Source of the DNA: Paracoccaceae bacterium
GTDB lineage: Bacteria > Pseudomonadota > Alphaproteobacteria > Rhodobacterales > Rhodobacteraceae
Direction of reading: 5' to 3'
NCBI GenBank assembly: GCA_021648225.1
Contig: JAKITE010000003.1
Span: 1-64,000 of the forward strand
DNA: 64,000 bases
Positions 45,888-54,723 of this stretch are shown in pieces; position 1 is the first letter of the stretch; each line of letters starts with the position of its first letter. The position numbers and the translations under genes were made by a program. A model generated the notes under the pieces. The model did no database searches. It was not told where the DNA came from and saw nothing but the letters and a program-made list of their open reading frames with translations.

Positions 45888-47237
45888 TTGACCCCGCCCT
45901 GCAATATTTCTGTTGTCATTGTCAGCCATAACCGGCCAGCGCATTTGCGTAAAATGCTGTCCTGTTTGCGGTTGCAAGACATTACCGGTTTTGAGGTGAT
46001 TGTTGTTACCAACACGCCTGAGCTGTTTCAGGATTTTGCACCGTTTGAGCGTTTGAAAATCATCAGTTTTTCTCAGGCCAATATCGCCAAGGCCCGTAAT
46101 CTGGGCATTGCAGCGGCACAAGGGGATTTTGTGGCGTTTTGTGATGATGACGCCCTGCCGGACCCGGGCTGGTTACGCCGGATTACCATGCCTTTTGCAG
46201 ATCAAAAAATGGGTGGCACTGGCGGATATACCCGGGGCCGTAACGGTATCAATCCCCAATGGGCTGCGGTGATTACCGATGTTTTGGCGCAGGAAAACCG
46301 GATTGACCTAAGCAAAGAAACCCTGTTTGAACCTGACCCGAAAACCTGCCCGGTGATGATCGGCACCAATTGCGCGTTTCGCAAATCTGCCTTGCGGCAC
46401 ATCGGCGGGTTTGACGAAAATTTTGCCTATTATCTGGATGATTCCGATATTTCCTTGCGCTTGTCCCAAGCGGGCTGGCGGTTAGCGGTTTTGCCTAATT
46501 GTCAGGTCCATCACAGCTTTGCCGCCAGCGCCATTCGCCGTAAAAACCGTGCGCCGAAAACCCTTGAACCTTTGGGGAAAAGCAAAGCCTATTTTTGCCG
46601 GAAACATGGTAGGCCCGATGGTATTGATATGGCTTTGCAGCATTTCCGCGATGGGCAATTCAAACGGCTGGAGCAGCATTTTTTGTTGGGAGAAGTATCG
46701 TCAGTGCAGCTGTCCGAGCTGAAAAAAACGCTGGAAACAGGGTTTGGCAAAGGCATGGAATTGCCGGTGGCCAAACCAGAACAGCAACGGATGCCAACCC
46801 GGTTTGCCACCCCCCAAACCAGCCCCTCAAATGCCCTGCATATTGTTCTGGCTGGCAGGGAAAAAAATGCCAGATTGCTGGAGGAAAAGGCGCAAGCACT
46901 GGTGGAACAAGGCTTTCGGGTTAGCGTGATTTACCTTGGGCTTTCGCCAAAATACATGCAGGTCGGGTTTTGTGACCACGGGTTTTGGCAACATCATGGC
47001 GGGCAGTTTGGTAAAATCGAACGATCCGAACCCTTATGGAAATGGCAGCGGTTCAAAACCAAGGTTTTTGATGAATGCCAGCGCATTGCCAAAACCCGTG
47101 TGATTGATTTTGTGGCTTTTCTGGAACCGGGCCGCTTTGACGCCTCACTTTTGCCTCAAACATTTGGGATGTCTTCATTAAACGGGTATAAGGTTCTGGA
47201 TGATTCTTTGTTTTGGCGGCCCAAGGGAAATAATTAA
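45888..47237 (+). CDS. Two-part glycosyltransferase with GT2 domain
   Basis: A 449-residue protein. The N-terminal half is a GT2 (GT-A fold) transferase: ISVVIVSHNRPAHLRKML, the metal-binding FCDDDALPDPGWL near residue 85, and the acceptor-region YYLDDSDISLRLSQAGW near 183. From about residue 315 a second region starts with a Rossmann-like HIVLAGREKNARLLEEKAQA; it resembles the beginning of a GT-B domain but is short. The gene is in the same frame as cysQ and begins with TTG one codon after the cysQ stop, the only start that keeps the first strand. It is followed at once by galU. Sugar and acceptor are unknown. Confidence 0.85.
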   Translation: MTPPCNISVVIVSHNRPAHLRKMLSCLRLQDITGFEVIVVTNTPELFQDFAPFERLKIISFSQANIAKARNLGIAAAQGDFVAFCDDDALPDPGWLRRITMPFADQKMGGTGGYTRGRNGINPQWAAVITDVLAQENRIDLSKETLFEPDPKTCPVMIGTNCAFRKSALRHIGGFDENFAYYLDDSDISLRLSQAGWRLAVLPNCQVHHSFAASAIRRKNRAPKTLEPLGKSKAYFCRKHGRPDGIDMALQHFRDGQFKRLEQHFLLGEVSSVQLSELKKTLETGFGKGMELPVAKPEQQRMPTRFATPQTSPSNALHIVLAGREKNARLLEEKAQALVEQGFRVSVIYLGLSPKYMQVGFCDHGFWQHHGGQFGKIERSEPLWKWQRFKTKVFDECQRIAKTRVIDFVAFLEPGRFDASLLPQTFGMSSLNGYKVLDDSLFWRPKGNN

Positions 47238-48131
47238 ATGACAACAAAAATCACCAAAGCTATTTTTCCGGTTGCCGGGCTTGGCACCCGGTTTTTGCCA
47301 GCCACCAAATCGGTGCCTAAAGAAATCATGACCTTGGTCGACCGGCCGTTGATTCAATACGCCATTGACGAAGCCCGCGAAGCAGGCATTACCGATTTTA
47401 TTTTTGTTACCGCACGGGGCAAAAGCGCGCTGGAAGATTATTTTGACCGCTCGCCCGAGCTGGAACAAAAACTGAAAGCCGCCGGTAAAACCGAATTGCT
47501 AAAAGAATTACGCCGCACCGATATGGAAAGCGGCGCCATTGCCTATATTCGCCAACGCGAGGCACGCGGTTTGGGCCATGCGGTCTGGTGCGCGCGACGC
47601 CTGATAGGCGATGAACCGTTTGCGGTATTGCTGCCTGATGACGTAATCACCGGCCCGCGCGGTTGTTTGGCGCAAATGGTTGATGCCTATCACAAAACTG
47701 GCGGCAATATGGTTGCCACCATGCAGGTGCCGATGTCCAAAACCGAAAATTACGGTATTGTTGATATTGCAGCGGAAAACGGGCGGCTGGTTTCGGTAAA
47801 AGGCATGGTTGAAAAGCCAAATATCGCTGATGCGCCGTCTGATCTGGCGGTAATTGGCCGTTATATCCTGCGGCCTGAAATCATGGATGCGCTGGGCAAA
47901 TTCAATCAGGGTGCTGGCGGGGAAATTCAGCTGACCGATGCAATTGCCGACCAAATTACCGCTGGTCAGCCGGTGCATGGCTATAAATTTGAGGGCGACC
48001 GTTATGATTGCGGCTCCAAAGCCGGATTTTTGCAAGCAACCGTTGCCTTTGCGCTGGAACGCGAAGACCTGCGTGATGATTTCCGTGAATTCCTTGACAG
48101 GGTAACAGGGTTGCATCACGCGGCGGAATAA
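47238..48131 (+). CDS. galU: UTP-glucose-1-phosphate uridylyltransferase
   Basis: A 297-residue nucleotidyltransferase making UDP-glucose. It has AIFPVAGLGTRFLPATKSVPKE with the nucleotide-binding G-x-G-T-R-F-L-P, followed by DRPLIQYAIDEA and LGHAVWCAR, and the C-terminal FEGDRYDCGSK. It directly follows the GT2 gene (TAA-ATG) inside the glycan cluster, where it would supply UDP-glucose and derived sugars such as UDP-glucuronate or UDP-galactose. Confidence 0.96.
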   Translation: MTTKITKAIFPVAGLGTRFLPATKSVPKEIMTLVDRPLIQYAIDEAREAGITDFIFVTARGKSALEDYFDRSPELEQKLKAAGKTELLKELRRTDMESGAIAYIRQREARGLGHAVWCARRLIGDEPFAVLLPDDVITGPRGCLAQMVDAYHKTGGNMVATMQVPMSKTENYGIVDIAAENGRLVSVKGMVEKPNIADAPSDLAVIGRYILRPEIMDALGKFNQGAGGEIQLTDAIADQITAGQPVHGYKFEGDRYDCGSKAGFLQATVAFALEREDLRDDFREFLDRVTGLHHAAE

Positions 48132-48162
48132 CGGCACACTGTCGGCATTTCTGCGAGGCACC

Positions 48163-49371
48163 ATGAATCCGGTTTTATTAGACATCAGCCGTTCCATTTC
48201 GCGTGCGCCCTATCCGATTCCAACCGGGATTGATCGGGTGGAACGGGCATATATTGCGCATTTTCTAAACTCCGACCGGCAGGTCTGGTTTTTGTCACGC
48301 ATTGCCGGCGGTTTTGCGCTATTGGACAAGGCCGGAATGCGGCTGGTTTACGGGATGATAACCGGGGATCAACCCTGGGGCAGTAAAGATTTGATCGCGC
48401 GGTTATTCGGTCGCAAAAAACCCGAGGCAATGCAGCGGGCTGAATCCGATATTCGCCGTTTGGCAATTGCCAATACCGGCAAAAATACCCTGGCAAAAAT
48501 ACTGCAACATTATGTTCCCAAAGGGTTTTCTTATGCTAATATCGGCCATTCCAACCGCAAAGCCGGTATCTGGAAAGCCATGCAAGATGCTGGTGCAAAA
48601 CAATCTGTTGCTATGATCCATGATGTGATTCCGCTTGATTTTCCGCAATATTCGCAGCCTGAAATTGTGACGCGGTTTGAACAGGAATTGCGTTTGACTG
48701 CTGAAAACTGTGACTATCTGATCTATAATTCGGACCATACCGCAAAGCGCACAGAGCATTGGTTGCAAAAATGGCGGCTGCAAACCAATTCGGTAACCAG
48801 TCTGTTAGGGGTTGACCCGCTACCGTCGGGGTTTGACAGAAAGCCGGACCCGCAGCCATATTTTGTAATCCTCGGCACCATAGAGCCACGCAAAAACCAC
48901 GCGCTTTTGTTAAAAATCTGGCAAAATATGGCCAAAACCCAACCGGCGGAAAACCTTCCGCATTTGCATATCGTTGGTCGGCGGGGCTGGTTGAACCGGG
49001 ATGTGTTTGATATTCTGGACCAATCACCAATGATGGGGAAAACCGTTTTTGAACATAATAATCTGGATGATATGGCCTTGTCAGAGCTGCTAAGCGGCGC
49101 GCGGGCGTTGCTTTTCCCGTCTTTTGCCGAAGGATACGGGTTTCCGCTGGTTGAGGCGCTCCAGAAAAAAATACCTGTAATTTGTTCTAACCTGCCCTGT
49201 TTTCAGGAAATATCAGGAGATTTGCCAACATACTTGGACCCGAATGATGAAAAAGGATGGGAAAATGCGATTCACAGGCTTAGCGGTGGTAAAATTAACG
49301 TTATTGGATCGAATCACTTTGATTTCCCAAGTTGGTCGCAGCATTTTCTTAAAATTGACACAATTCTTTAA
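48163..49371 (+). CDS. Glycosyltransferase family 4
   Basis: A 402-residue GT-B fold transferase. The N-terminal domain begins LLDISRSISRAPYPIPTGID, a form common in Rhodobacterales polysaccharide genes, and the C-terminal GT1-type domain has PYFVILGTIEPRKNHALLL, LHIVGRRGW, GARALLFPSFAEGYGFPLVEALQ with the catalytic E-x7-E pattern. No membrane segment is evident, so it works at the cytoplasmic face. The donor cannot be named. Confidence 0.9.
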   Translation: MNPVLLDISRSISRAPYPIPTGIDRVERAYIAHFLNSDRQVWFLSRIAGGFALLDKAGMRLVYGMITGDQPWGSKDLIARLFGRKKPEAMQRAESDIRRLAIANTGKNTLAKILQHYVPKGFSYANIGHSNRKAGIWKAMQDAGAKQSVAMIHDVIPLDFPQYSQPEIVTRFEQELRLTAENCDYLIYNSDHTAKRTEHWLQKWRLQTNSVTSLLGVDPLPSGFDRKPDPQPYFVILGTIEPRKNHALLLKIWQNMAKTQPAENLPHLHIVGRRGWLNRDVFDILDQSPMMGKTVFEHNNLDDMALSELLSGARALLFPSFAEGYGFPLVEALQKKIPVICSNLPCFQEISGDLPTYLDPNDEKGWENAIHRLSGGKINVIGSNHFDFPSWSQHFLKIDTIL

Positions 49372-49413
49372 GATAACAACTCGAATTAACCCGTTTTACT
49401 TTGGTAATTTGTT

Positions 49414-50424
49414 ATGAAGCTATCTCGATCATATCGGCTACGGTTATTACGCAAGAAATGGCAATTGCGCACCTGGCGTAAACGCAAAGACCTGACATTG
49501 GTAAAACTTGGCGATGCGGCGCGGGATCCGCGTGGAATTTTTGTTTTTACAACCCTGCGCAACGAACGTCACCGGTTGCCGTATTTTCTGCAATATTACC
49601 GTAATCTGGGCATCACCCAGTTTTTTATGGTTAATAATGATTCCAGTGACGGCTCAGCAGAATATTTGCAAGCCCAGCCGGATGTGTCGCTTTGGCATAC
49701 CAAAGCCAGCTATAAATCGGCAAAACACGGCATTTTGTGGATGAATCAGCTTTTGTATAAATACGGTTCAAAGCACTGGTGTCTGAACGTGGATTGTGAC
49801 GAATTTTTTGTCTATCCGCATGTTTCCAAACGTCCGATCCGGGCTTTGACCGATTGGCTTGATACCCGGTCTTTGCGGTCTTTTCCGGCGATGTTGCTGG
49901 ATATGTATGCCAAGGAAAACCTTAAAGACATCAAATACGATGCCGGTCAAAACCCGTTTGAAGTGCTGAAGTTTTTTGATTCCGGCAATTATACCCAGCA
50001 AAATGGCGGCCAATACGGCAATCTATGGATTCAAGGCGGCCCGAGACAGCGCAAGTTTTTTGCCAACCAGCCGCGCAAAGCCCCCGCGCTAAATAAAATT
50101 CCGCTGGTAAAATGGAAATCCAGCTATGTGTATACATCTTCAACCCATTCTTTATTGCCGCGCAGCCTGAACCTGACCTTTGATGATCAGGGCGGCGAAA
50201 AAATCAGCGGTTGTTTGATGCATAGCAAATTTTTGCCAGACCTTGATGACAAGGTTTTCGAAGAATTACACCGTCAGGAACATTATGGCGAAGGCCAAGA
50301 ATACAAAGCCTATGGGTCTGAAACCAGCCAGAAACTGAATTTCTGGACCGCAAATTCAACCCGGTTCCAGAATTGGCAGCAGCTTGAGGAATTAGGCTTG
50401 ATGTCATCAGGGGGCTGGGCATGA
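49414..50424 (+). CDS. Glycosyltransferase family 2-like protein
   Basis: A 336-residue GT-A type transferase of the group with a DUF4422/GT92-like core (often annotated family 2). It shows FVFTTLRNERHRLPYFLQYY, FMVNNDSSDGSAEYL and the metal-binding WCLNVDCDEFFVYP. The N-terminal 30 residues are very basic and Trp-rich, likely for membrane association. It overlaps the next gene by four bases (ATGA). It is followed by the branching transferase, an order seen in Roseobacter-group surface-glycan loci. Confidence 0.86.
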   Translation: MKLSRSYRLRLLRKKWQLRTWRKRKDLTLVKLGDAARDPRGIFVFTTLRNERHRLPYFLQYYRNLGITQFFMVNNDSSDGSAEYLQAQPDVSLWHTKASYKSAKHGILWMNQLLYKYGSKHWCLNVDCDEFFVYPHVSKRPIRALTDWLDTRSLRSFPAMLLDMYAKENLKDIKYDAGQNPFEVLKFFDSGNYTQQNGGQYGNLWIQGGPRQRKFFANQPRKAPALNKIPLVKWKSSYVYTSSTHSLLPRSLNLTFDDQGGEKISGCLMHSKFLPDLDDKVFEELHRQEHYGEGQEYKAYGSETSQKLNFWTANSTRFQNWQQLEELGLMSSGGWA

Positions 50425-52109
50425 GCGTCGGGATCGCCCTTTTGCTGCATCAGGATTTTGACCGTGCCGCCGAACTGACCCAAGCGCTTTTGCGTGAAGG
50501 TTGTAAAATTGCGGTGCATATAGATGCCAAAACCCCAACCGGTGAAATGGCGGATTATGCCAAAACCTTTGAGGATCACCCGAATTTAACCCTTACCAAC
50601 CGAATAAAATGCGAATGGGGCATGTTTTCGCTGGTTCAGGCGCAGTTAATCGCAGCCAAGGCGCTGCTGGACGGTTTTGCCGATGTAACCCATGTGGTGC
50701 AGTTAAGCGGGTCTTGCCTGCCGACCCGCCCTATTGCTGAATTAAAACGGTTTTTGGCAAAAAATCACGGCACCGATTTTATCGAATCGGTGGTGGCGGG
50801 GCAAAAAAACTGGATCAAAGGCGGGCTAGAGGCCGAACGGTTTTCGCTTTATTTTCCGTTTGCATGGCGTAAACAACGGATTTTGTTTGACGGATTTGTT
50901 AAAATTCAGCGCAAATTGAAAATCAACCGCGATATGCCTGCCGGGCTGGAACCGCATTTGGGGTCGCAATGGTGGGCGCTATGTCGCGAGACATTGACCG
51001 CCATATTAAAAGACCCGAAGCGCCGCGAAAATGACCGGTTTTTTTCAAAATGCTGGATACCGGATGAATCCTATTTCCAGACCTTGGTGCGTAAACATGC
51101 AAAACGCATCGAATCCCGCTCATTAACCTTTTCGCGGTTTGACCAACAGGGCAATCCGATGATGTTTTATAATGATCATCTGGAATATCTGGAACATCTT
51201 GAGGGATTTTTTGTGCGCAAGGTTTGGCGCGAGGCGCATATGCTGTATGAAACATTGCTTTCACCAGATTATACCAGCGGCCAGCGCGACCGCGAAATGC
51301 GGCTGGCATTTGCCGCACAAACCGAGCGGCTGGAAGGCCGCCGTAACCGTGGGCGGGTTGGGCTTTCGATGCAAAGCCGGGTGCTTAAACACCGCAATAA
51401 CCGGTCTGAAACCGCAGCACCTTATTCGGTGTTGCTGGGGTTTGATAAAACATTTCTCGAAATTGATAGCTGGCTGTCCGAACAGATCAACCAGCCGGTT
51501 CACGGCGATTTATTTGCTATTGGCCATGCAGAAATGGCCAAAAATGCCCGTCTTTCAAAGGGAAATCTGACAGGGCATGGTAAAATCCGCGATTATGCAC
51601 CGTTGGATTTTTTAACCAATCTTGTGTGGAACAACCGTAATGACCCGATCACATTCCAGTTTTGGTCGGTTAAAAAACAACGGATTTTTCAGTTTATGGC
51701 CAATGATGCCAATGCCAATATCCATTATATTCGCTATGCATGGGTGCCGGCATTGATGCAGGAAAACATTACAAATATGGCGGTGTTAAAACTGCGGGTT
51801 GCCGGGTTGATGGAAATGGACCGGCAAAGAATTAATGCCCTAAGTGCGGGTTTTGCCAATTTCAAAATTTATGCACTGGCCGATGTTTTGGCCAAACCGG
51901 CAACGATATTATATGGGCTGATCGAAGAATTGGCGCCAAAAACCGAAACCATACCTCGTATTTTGCCAAAAACGGTTGATTGGCAGGGATTGGAAAAGTT
52001 TACAAACTTGCTTAAGAATAATGGTATGAACATTAATCTTGAGCTGGCAGAAAATGCGCGTCCTGAATGGCATGACGACCAGAGCAAGCCTATTTTGATA
52101 GCAGAGTAA
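50421..52109 (+). CDS. GT14-type branching glycosyltransferase with DUF5928-like C-terminus
   Basis: A 562-residue protein. Residues 1-270 resemble core-2/I-branching beta-1,6-N-acetylglucosaminyltransferases (Branch domain): IALLLHQDFDRAAELTQAL, HIDAKTPTGEM, VVQLSGSCLPTRPI and HLGSQWWALCRETL, then CWIPDESYFQTLVRK. The C-terminal 280 residues form a separate region, known from Rhodobacterales as DUF5928, of unknown role. A transferase of this type would add a GlcNAc-like branch. It is coupled to the GT2-like gene upstream and to the sulfotransferase gene one base downstream. Confidence 0.86.
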   Translation: MSVGIALLLHQDFDRAAELTQALLREGCKIAVHIDAKTPTGEMADYAKTFEDHPNLTLTNRIKCEWGMFSLVQAQLIAAKALLDGFADVTHVVQLSGSCLPTRPIAELKRFLAKNHGTDFIESVVAGQKNWIKGGLEAERFSLYFPFAWRKQRILFDGFVKIQRKLKINRDMPAGLEPHLGSQWWALCRETLTAILKDPKRRENDRFFSKCWIPDESYFQTLVRKHAKRIESRSLTFSRFDQQGNPMMFYNDHLEYLEHLEGFFVRKVWREAHMLYETLLSPDYTSGQRDREMRLAFAAQTERLEGRRNRGRVGLSMQSRVLKHRNNRSETAAPYSVLLGFDKTFLEIDSWLSEQINQPVHGDLFAIGHAEMAKNARLSKGNLTGHGKIRDYAPLDFLTNLVWNNRNDPITFQFWSVKKQRIFQFMANDANANIHYIRYAWVPALMQENITNMAVLKLRVAGLMEMDRQRINALSAGFANFKIYALADVLAKPATILYGLIEELAPKTETIPRILPKTVDWQGLEKFTNLLKNNGMNINLELAENARPEWHDDQSKPILIAE

Positions 52110-52110
52110 A

Positions 52111-53550
52111 ATGCCCGAACAGAAATTTCGCAGTTTTGCAATTTTTGGCGCAATGCGAAGCGGCTCCAACCTGTTGGAGCGCTATATCAACCAGTTTGAC
52201 GGGCTGAAATGCCACGGAGAGCTGTTTAACCCTGCTTTTATCGGCTGGTCAGGCAAAAAAACCTATATGGGGGTCAAAAAACCCGAGCGTGACGTGGCGC
52301 CAGATGGGCTTATTGATGCGATTTTGGCCAAGGATGCCAAAAACATCCCCGGTTTCCGGATTTTCAGAGACCATAACAGCAACGCAATTGACCTGTTTTT
52401 AGCAGATCCTAGCTGTGCAAAAATTATTCTGACCCGCAATCCGGTTGATTCTTTTGTGTCGCTTAAAATTGCCCGTAAAACCGATCAATGGTTGATCGAG
52501 GATGAAAAGCATCGCAAAATCGCGCAGATATTTTTTGATATGCGCGAGTTTGAAGAATACCGGAAAATCCGCTTGGCATATTCAAAAAGAATTGCATCGC
52601 AGCTGAAAGAATCCGGCCAAAGCTTTTTTGGCATTCGCTATGACCAGCTTGGTGATATTGATAAAATTAATGAAATTGGCAGGTTTATTGGTGCTAAAAA
52701 GCCGCTAAAAACCCTGAAACAATCCATAAAACGGCAAAATCCGGGACCGATGGCGGATAAAATTGTTAATTATAGCGAGGTTTATCAAAAACTCGATCTT
52801 CCCGCGCCTGTCACTGGTGAAAACCTCGAACCAAAGTTTATGCCCGAAAAAGGCACTGATCTTTCGCGGGCATATTTTTGCAGCAGCAAAAGTATTATTT
52901 TTGCGCCTATTCCGTCAGCCCCCGATGGCAGTGTGCGCAAATGGTTGACCAAAATTGATGGCGTGGCACCGGAAAATGATTTTGGTAACGCGGCGTTCAA
53001 AGACTGGCAAACCAGCCATAAAAACCCGATTATATTTACAGTGCTGCGCCATCCGGTTGCCCGTGCTTATGATGTTTTTATGCGAAAGATTTTTCGGAAA
53101 AACTCCGGTAGTTTTATTGCGATCCGCGAGATTCTGGAGACAAAATTTGGCGTTTTTCTACCGGCTAAAGGTGCTGATTTTGCCAAAATCGGCTATGATA
53201 TATCCGCTCACCGTGCTGCTTTTAAGCAGTTTTTGGCGTTTATCCATCATAATCTGACCCAAGACACAACCCTTCGAACCGATGGCCGCTGGCGCGGGCA
53301 ATCTGATTTGATCAATGGCTATATTACTGAATTTGGCCAATGTATGGCGGTTCAGGAACAAGACCTGAACCTTGTCAGCACTTATATTTCCAACCGCTTG
53401 AATCTGGCCGCTGATGTGGGGAAAATCGAGGTCGCAAACCCCGATTGGCCATTTGATCTGCACAAAATCTATGATGCAGAAATCGAAACGCTGGCCCGAA
53501 CCGCTTATGGCAAAGATTACCAAAAATTCGGTTTTGAAAACTGGCGTTAG
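52111..53550 (+). CDS. Two-module sulfotransferase
   Basis: A 479-residue protein with what look like two sulfotransferase modules. Module 1 (residues 1-240) has the PAPS 5'-phosphosulfate loop FGAMRSGSNLLERYI (12-26) and the 3'-phosphate motif IILTRNPVDSFVSLK (105-119), as in NodH-type enzymes. Module 2 (about 265-479) begins IIFAPIPSAPDGSVRKWL, with a degenerate loop, then FTVLRHPVARAYDVFMRK, like the Sulfotransfer-2 family. Relatives in this order usually keep these in separate genes. It probably sulfates the cluster's glycan. The stop codon overlaps that of ptsN, which converges. Confidence 0.83.
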   Translation: MPEQKFRSFAIFGAMRSGSNLLERYINQFDGLKCHGELFNPAFIGWSGKKTYMGVKKPERDVAPDGLIDAILAKDAKNIPGFRIFRDHNSNAIDLFLADPSCAKIILTRNPVDSFVSLKIARKTDQWLIEDEKHRKIAQIFFDMREFEEYRKIRLAYSKRIASQLKESGQSFFGIRYDQLGDIDKINEIGRFIGAKKPLKTLKQSIKRQNPGPMADKIVNYSEVYQKLDLPAPVTGENLEPKFMPEKGTDLSRAYFCSSKSIIFAPIPSAPDGSVRKWLTKIDGVAPENDFGNAAFKDWQTSHKNPIIFTVLRHPVARAYDVFMRKIFRKNSGSFIAIREILETKFGVFLPAKGADFAKIGYDISAHRAAFKQFLAFIHHNLTQDTTLRTDGRWRGQSDLINGYITEFGQCMAVQEQDLNLVSTYISNRLNLAADVGKIEVANPDWPFDLHKIYDAEIETLARTAYGKDYQKFGFENWR

Positions 53551-54011
53551 GCGGCTTTGGCTTTTTGCCCGTCGGTCAGAATAGAATAAATTGCTGACGG
53601 ATCATCGGTGGAGCGGATTTTGGCACAAATTGCCTCGTCTCGTAAAGTGCGCGACACCAATGCAAGGGCTTTTAGATGATCTGCAACCGCGCCTTTGGGG
53701 GCGAATAACACAAAAACCAGATCTACCGGTTGCCGGTCAACCGCATCAAAATCAACCGGCGTATCAAGCCGTAAAAACAGCCCCCAGACACGGTCAATTT
53801 CAGGCAGGCGTGCATGGGGAATGGCAACACCCTGGCCCATGCCGGTCGGGCCAAGGTTTTCGCGGTCTTGCAAGGCCGTCAGGATTTCTTTGGAAGGCAA
53901 TTGATACACTTTTTCCGCCAGCAATGCGGCATCTTGCAATGCCCGCTTTTTGCTGGTTGCCTTGGCGCCGGCCAAAACAGCATCCGGCAATAGAATATCA
54001 ATCAGTTCCAT
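53547..54011 (-). CDS. ptsN: Nitrogen-regulatory PTS EIIA protein
   Basis: The 154-residue EIIANtr phosphocarrier of the regulatory PTSNtr, phosphorylated by NPr. The active histidine lies in MGQGVAIPHARLPEIDRVWG; DRENLGPTG and PVDLVFVLFAPKGAVADHLKALALVSRTL complete the domain. Its position after hpf and rpoN is typical. It probably modulates potassium transport, nitrogen or stress responses. Confidence 0.94.
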   Translation of the reverse strand: MELIDILLPDAVLAGAKATSKKRALQDAALLAEKVYQLPSKEILTALQDRENLGPTGMGQGVAIPHARLPEIDRVWGLFLRLDTPVDFDAVDRQPVDLVFVLFAPKGAVADHLKALALVSRTLRDEAICAKIRSTDDPSAIYSILTDGQKAKAA

Positions 54012-54035
54012 CTTAACGGCCTCGACAGGGTTAGG

Positions 54036-54608
54036 TTATTTGGCGTTGCGCGGGTCTATCCAACCCACATTGCCATCTTCGCGGGTATGCACAACATTAA
54101 CACCGCCGTGCTGCACATTGCGAAACACCAGCATATTTTCGCCAGATAATTCCATTTGCATTACCGCTTCGCCAACCGACAGGGTTTGCACCCTGGTTTC
54201 CATTTCAGCCACAATAATGGGCTGCAAGGATTCGGGTTCTTCTTCACTTTCGGGTGTGCTTGATAATACATAAGACGGCTCGCCAATAGATTCAATCGGG
54301 TCGATACGGTCTTTGTGGTGGTCTTTCAGGCGGCGTTTATAACGACGCAATTGTTTTTCCATGCGCGACAGGGCGCCTTCAAAACAATCATATACATCCG
54401 CAGCGCGGCCTTTGGCCTGAGAATTCAAACCAGTGGAAAGATGCACGGAAATATCGCAAACAAATTCGTGCCCGTCTTTGGAAAAGGTCACGTTGCCCTC
54501 AACCGGGCGTTCGGAATATTTGGTGACAACCTCGGTAAGCCGATCCTCGACATGGGTGGTCAGCGCCGCCCCTACATCCAGATTTTTTCCACTAACTTGT
54601 AAACGCAT
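54036..54608 (-). CDS. hpf: Long-form ribosome hibernation promoting factor
   Basis: A 190-residue long HPF/RaiA protein that inactivates and dimerises 70S ribosomes in slow growth. The N-terminal domain (MRLQVSGKNLDVGAALTTHV..) is followed by a basic helix (ALSRMEKQLRRYKRRLKDHH) and, from about residue 130, the C-terminal dimerisation domain with IIVAEMETRVQTLSVGEAVM, MLVFRNVQHGGVNVVHTRED. GGAG precedes the ATG. It follows rpoN in the minus-strand run. Confidence 0.95.
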   Translation of the reverse strand: MRLQVSGKNLDVGAALTTHVEDRLTEVVTKYSERPVEGNVTFSKDGHEFVCDISVHLSTGLNSQAKGRAADVYDCFEGALSRMEKQLRRYKRRLKDHHKDRIDPIESIGEPSYVLSSTPESEEEPESLQPIIVAEMETRVQTLSVGEAVMQMELSGENMLVFRNVQHGGVNVVHTREDGNVGWIDPRNAK

Positions 54609-54723
54609 GTTCTTCTCCCCGCATATGGCCGGAAATGATTATCCGGCACTGGGTTTCAATAAACAGCCCCGCGGAGCGCGGAACCTAGGAGCACACAGCC
54701 TTTATGTCAACCGGGCGCGAGGC

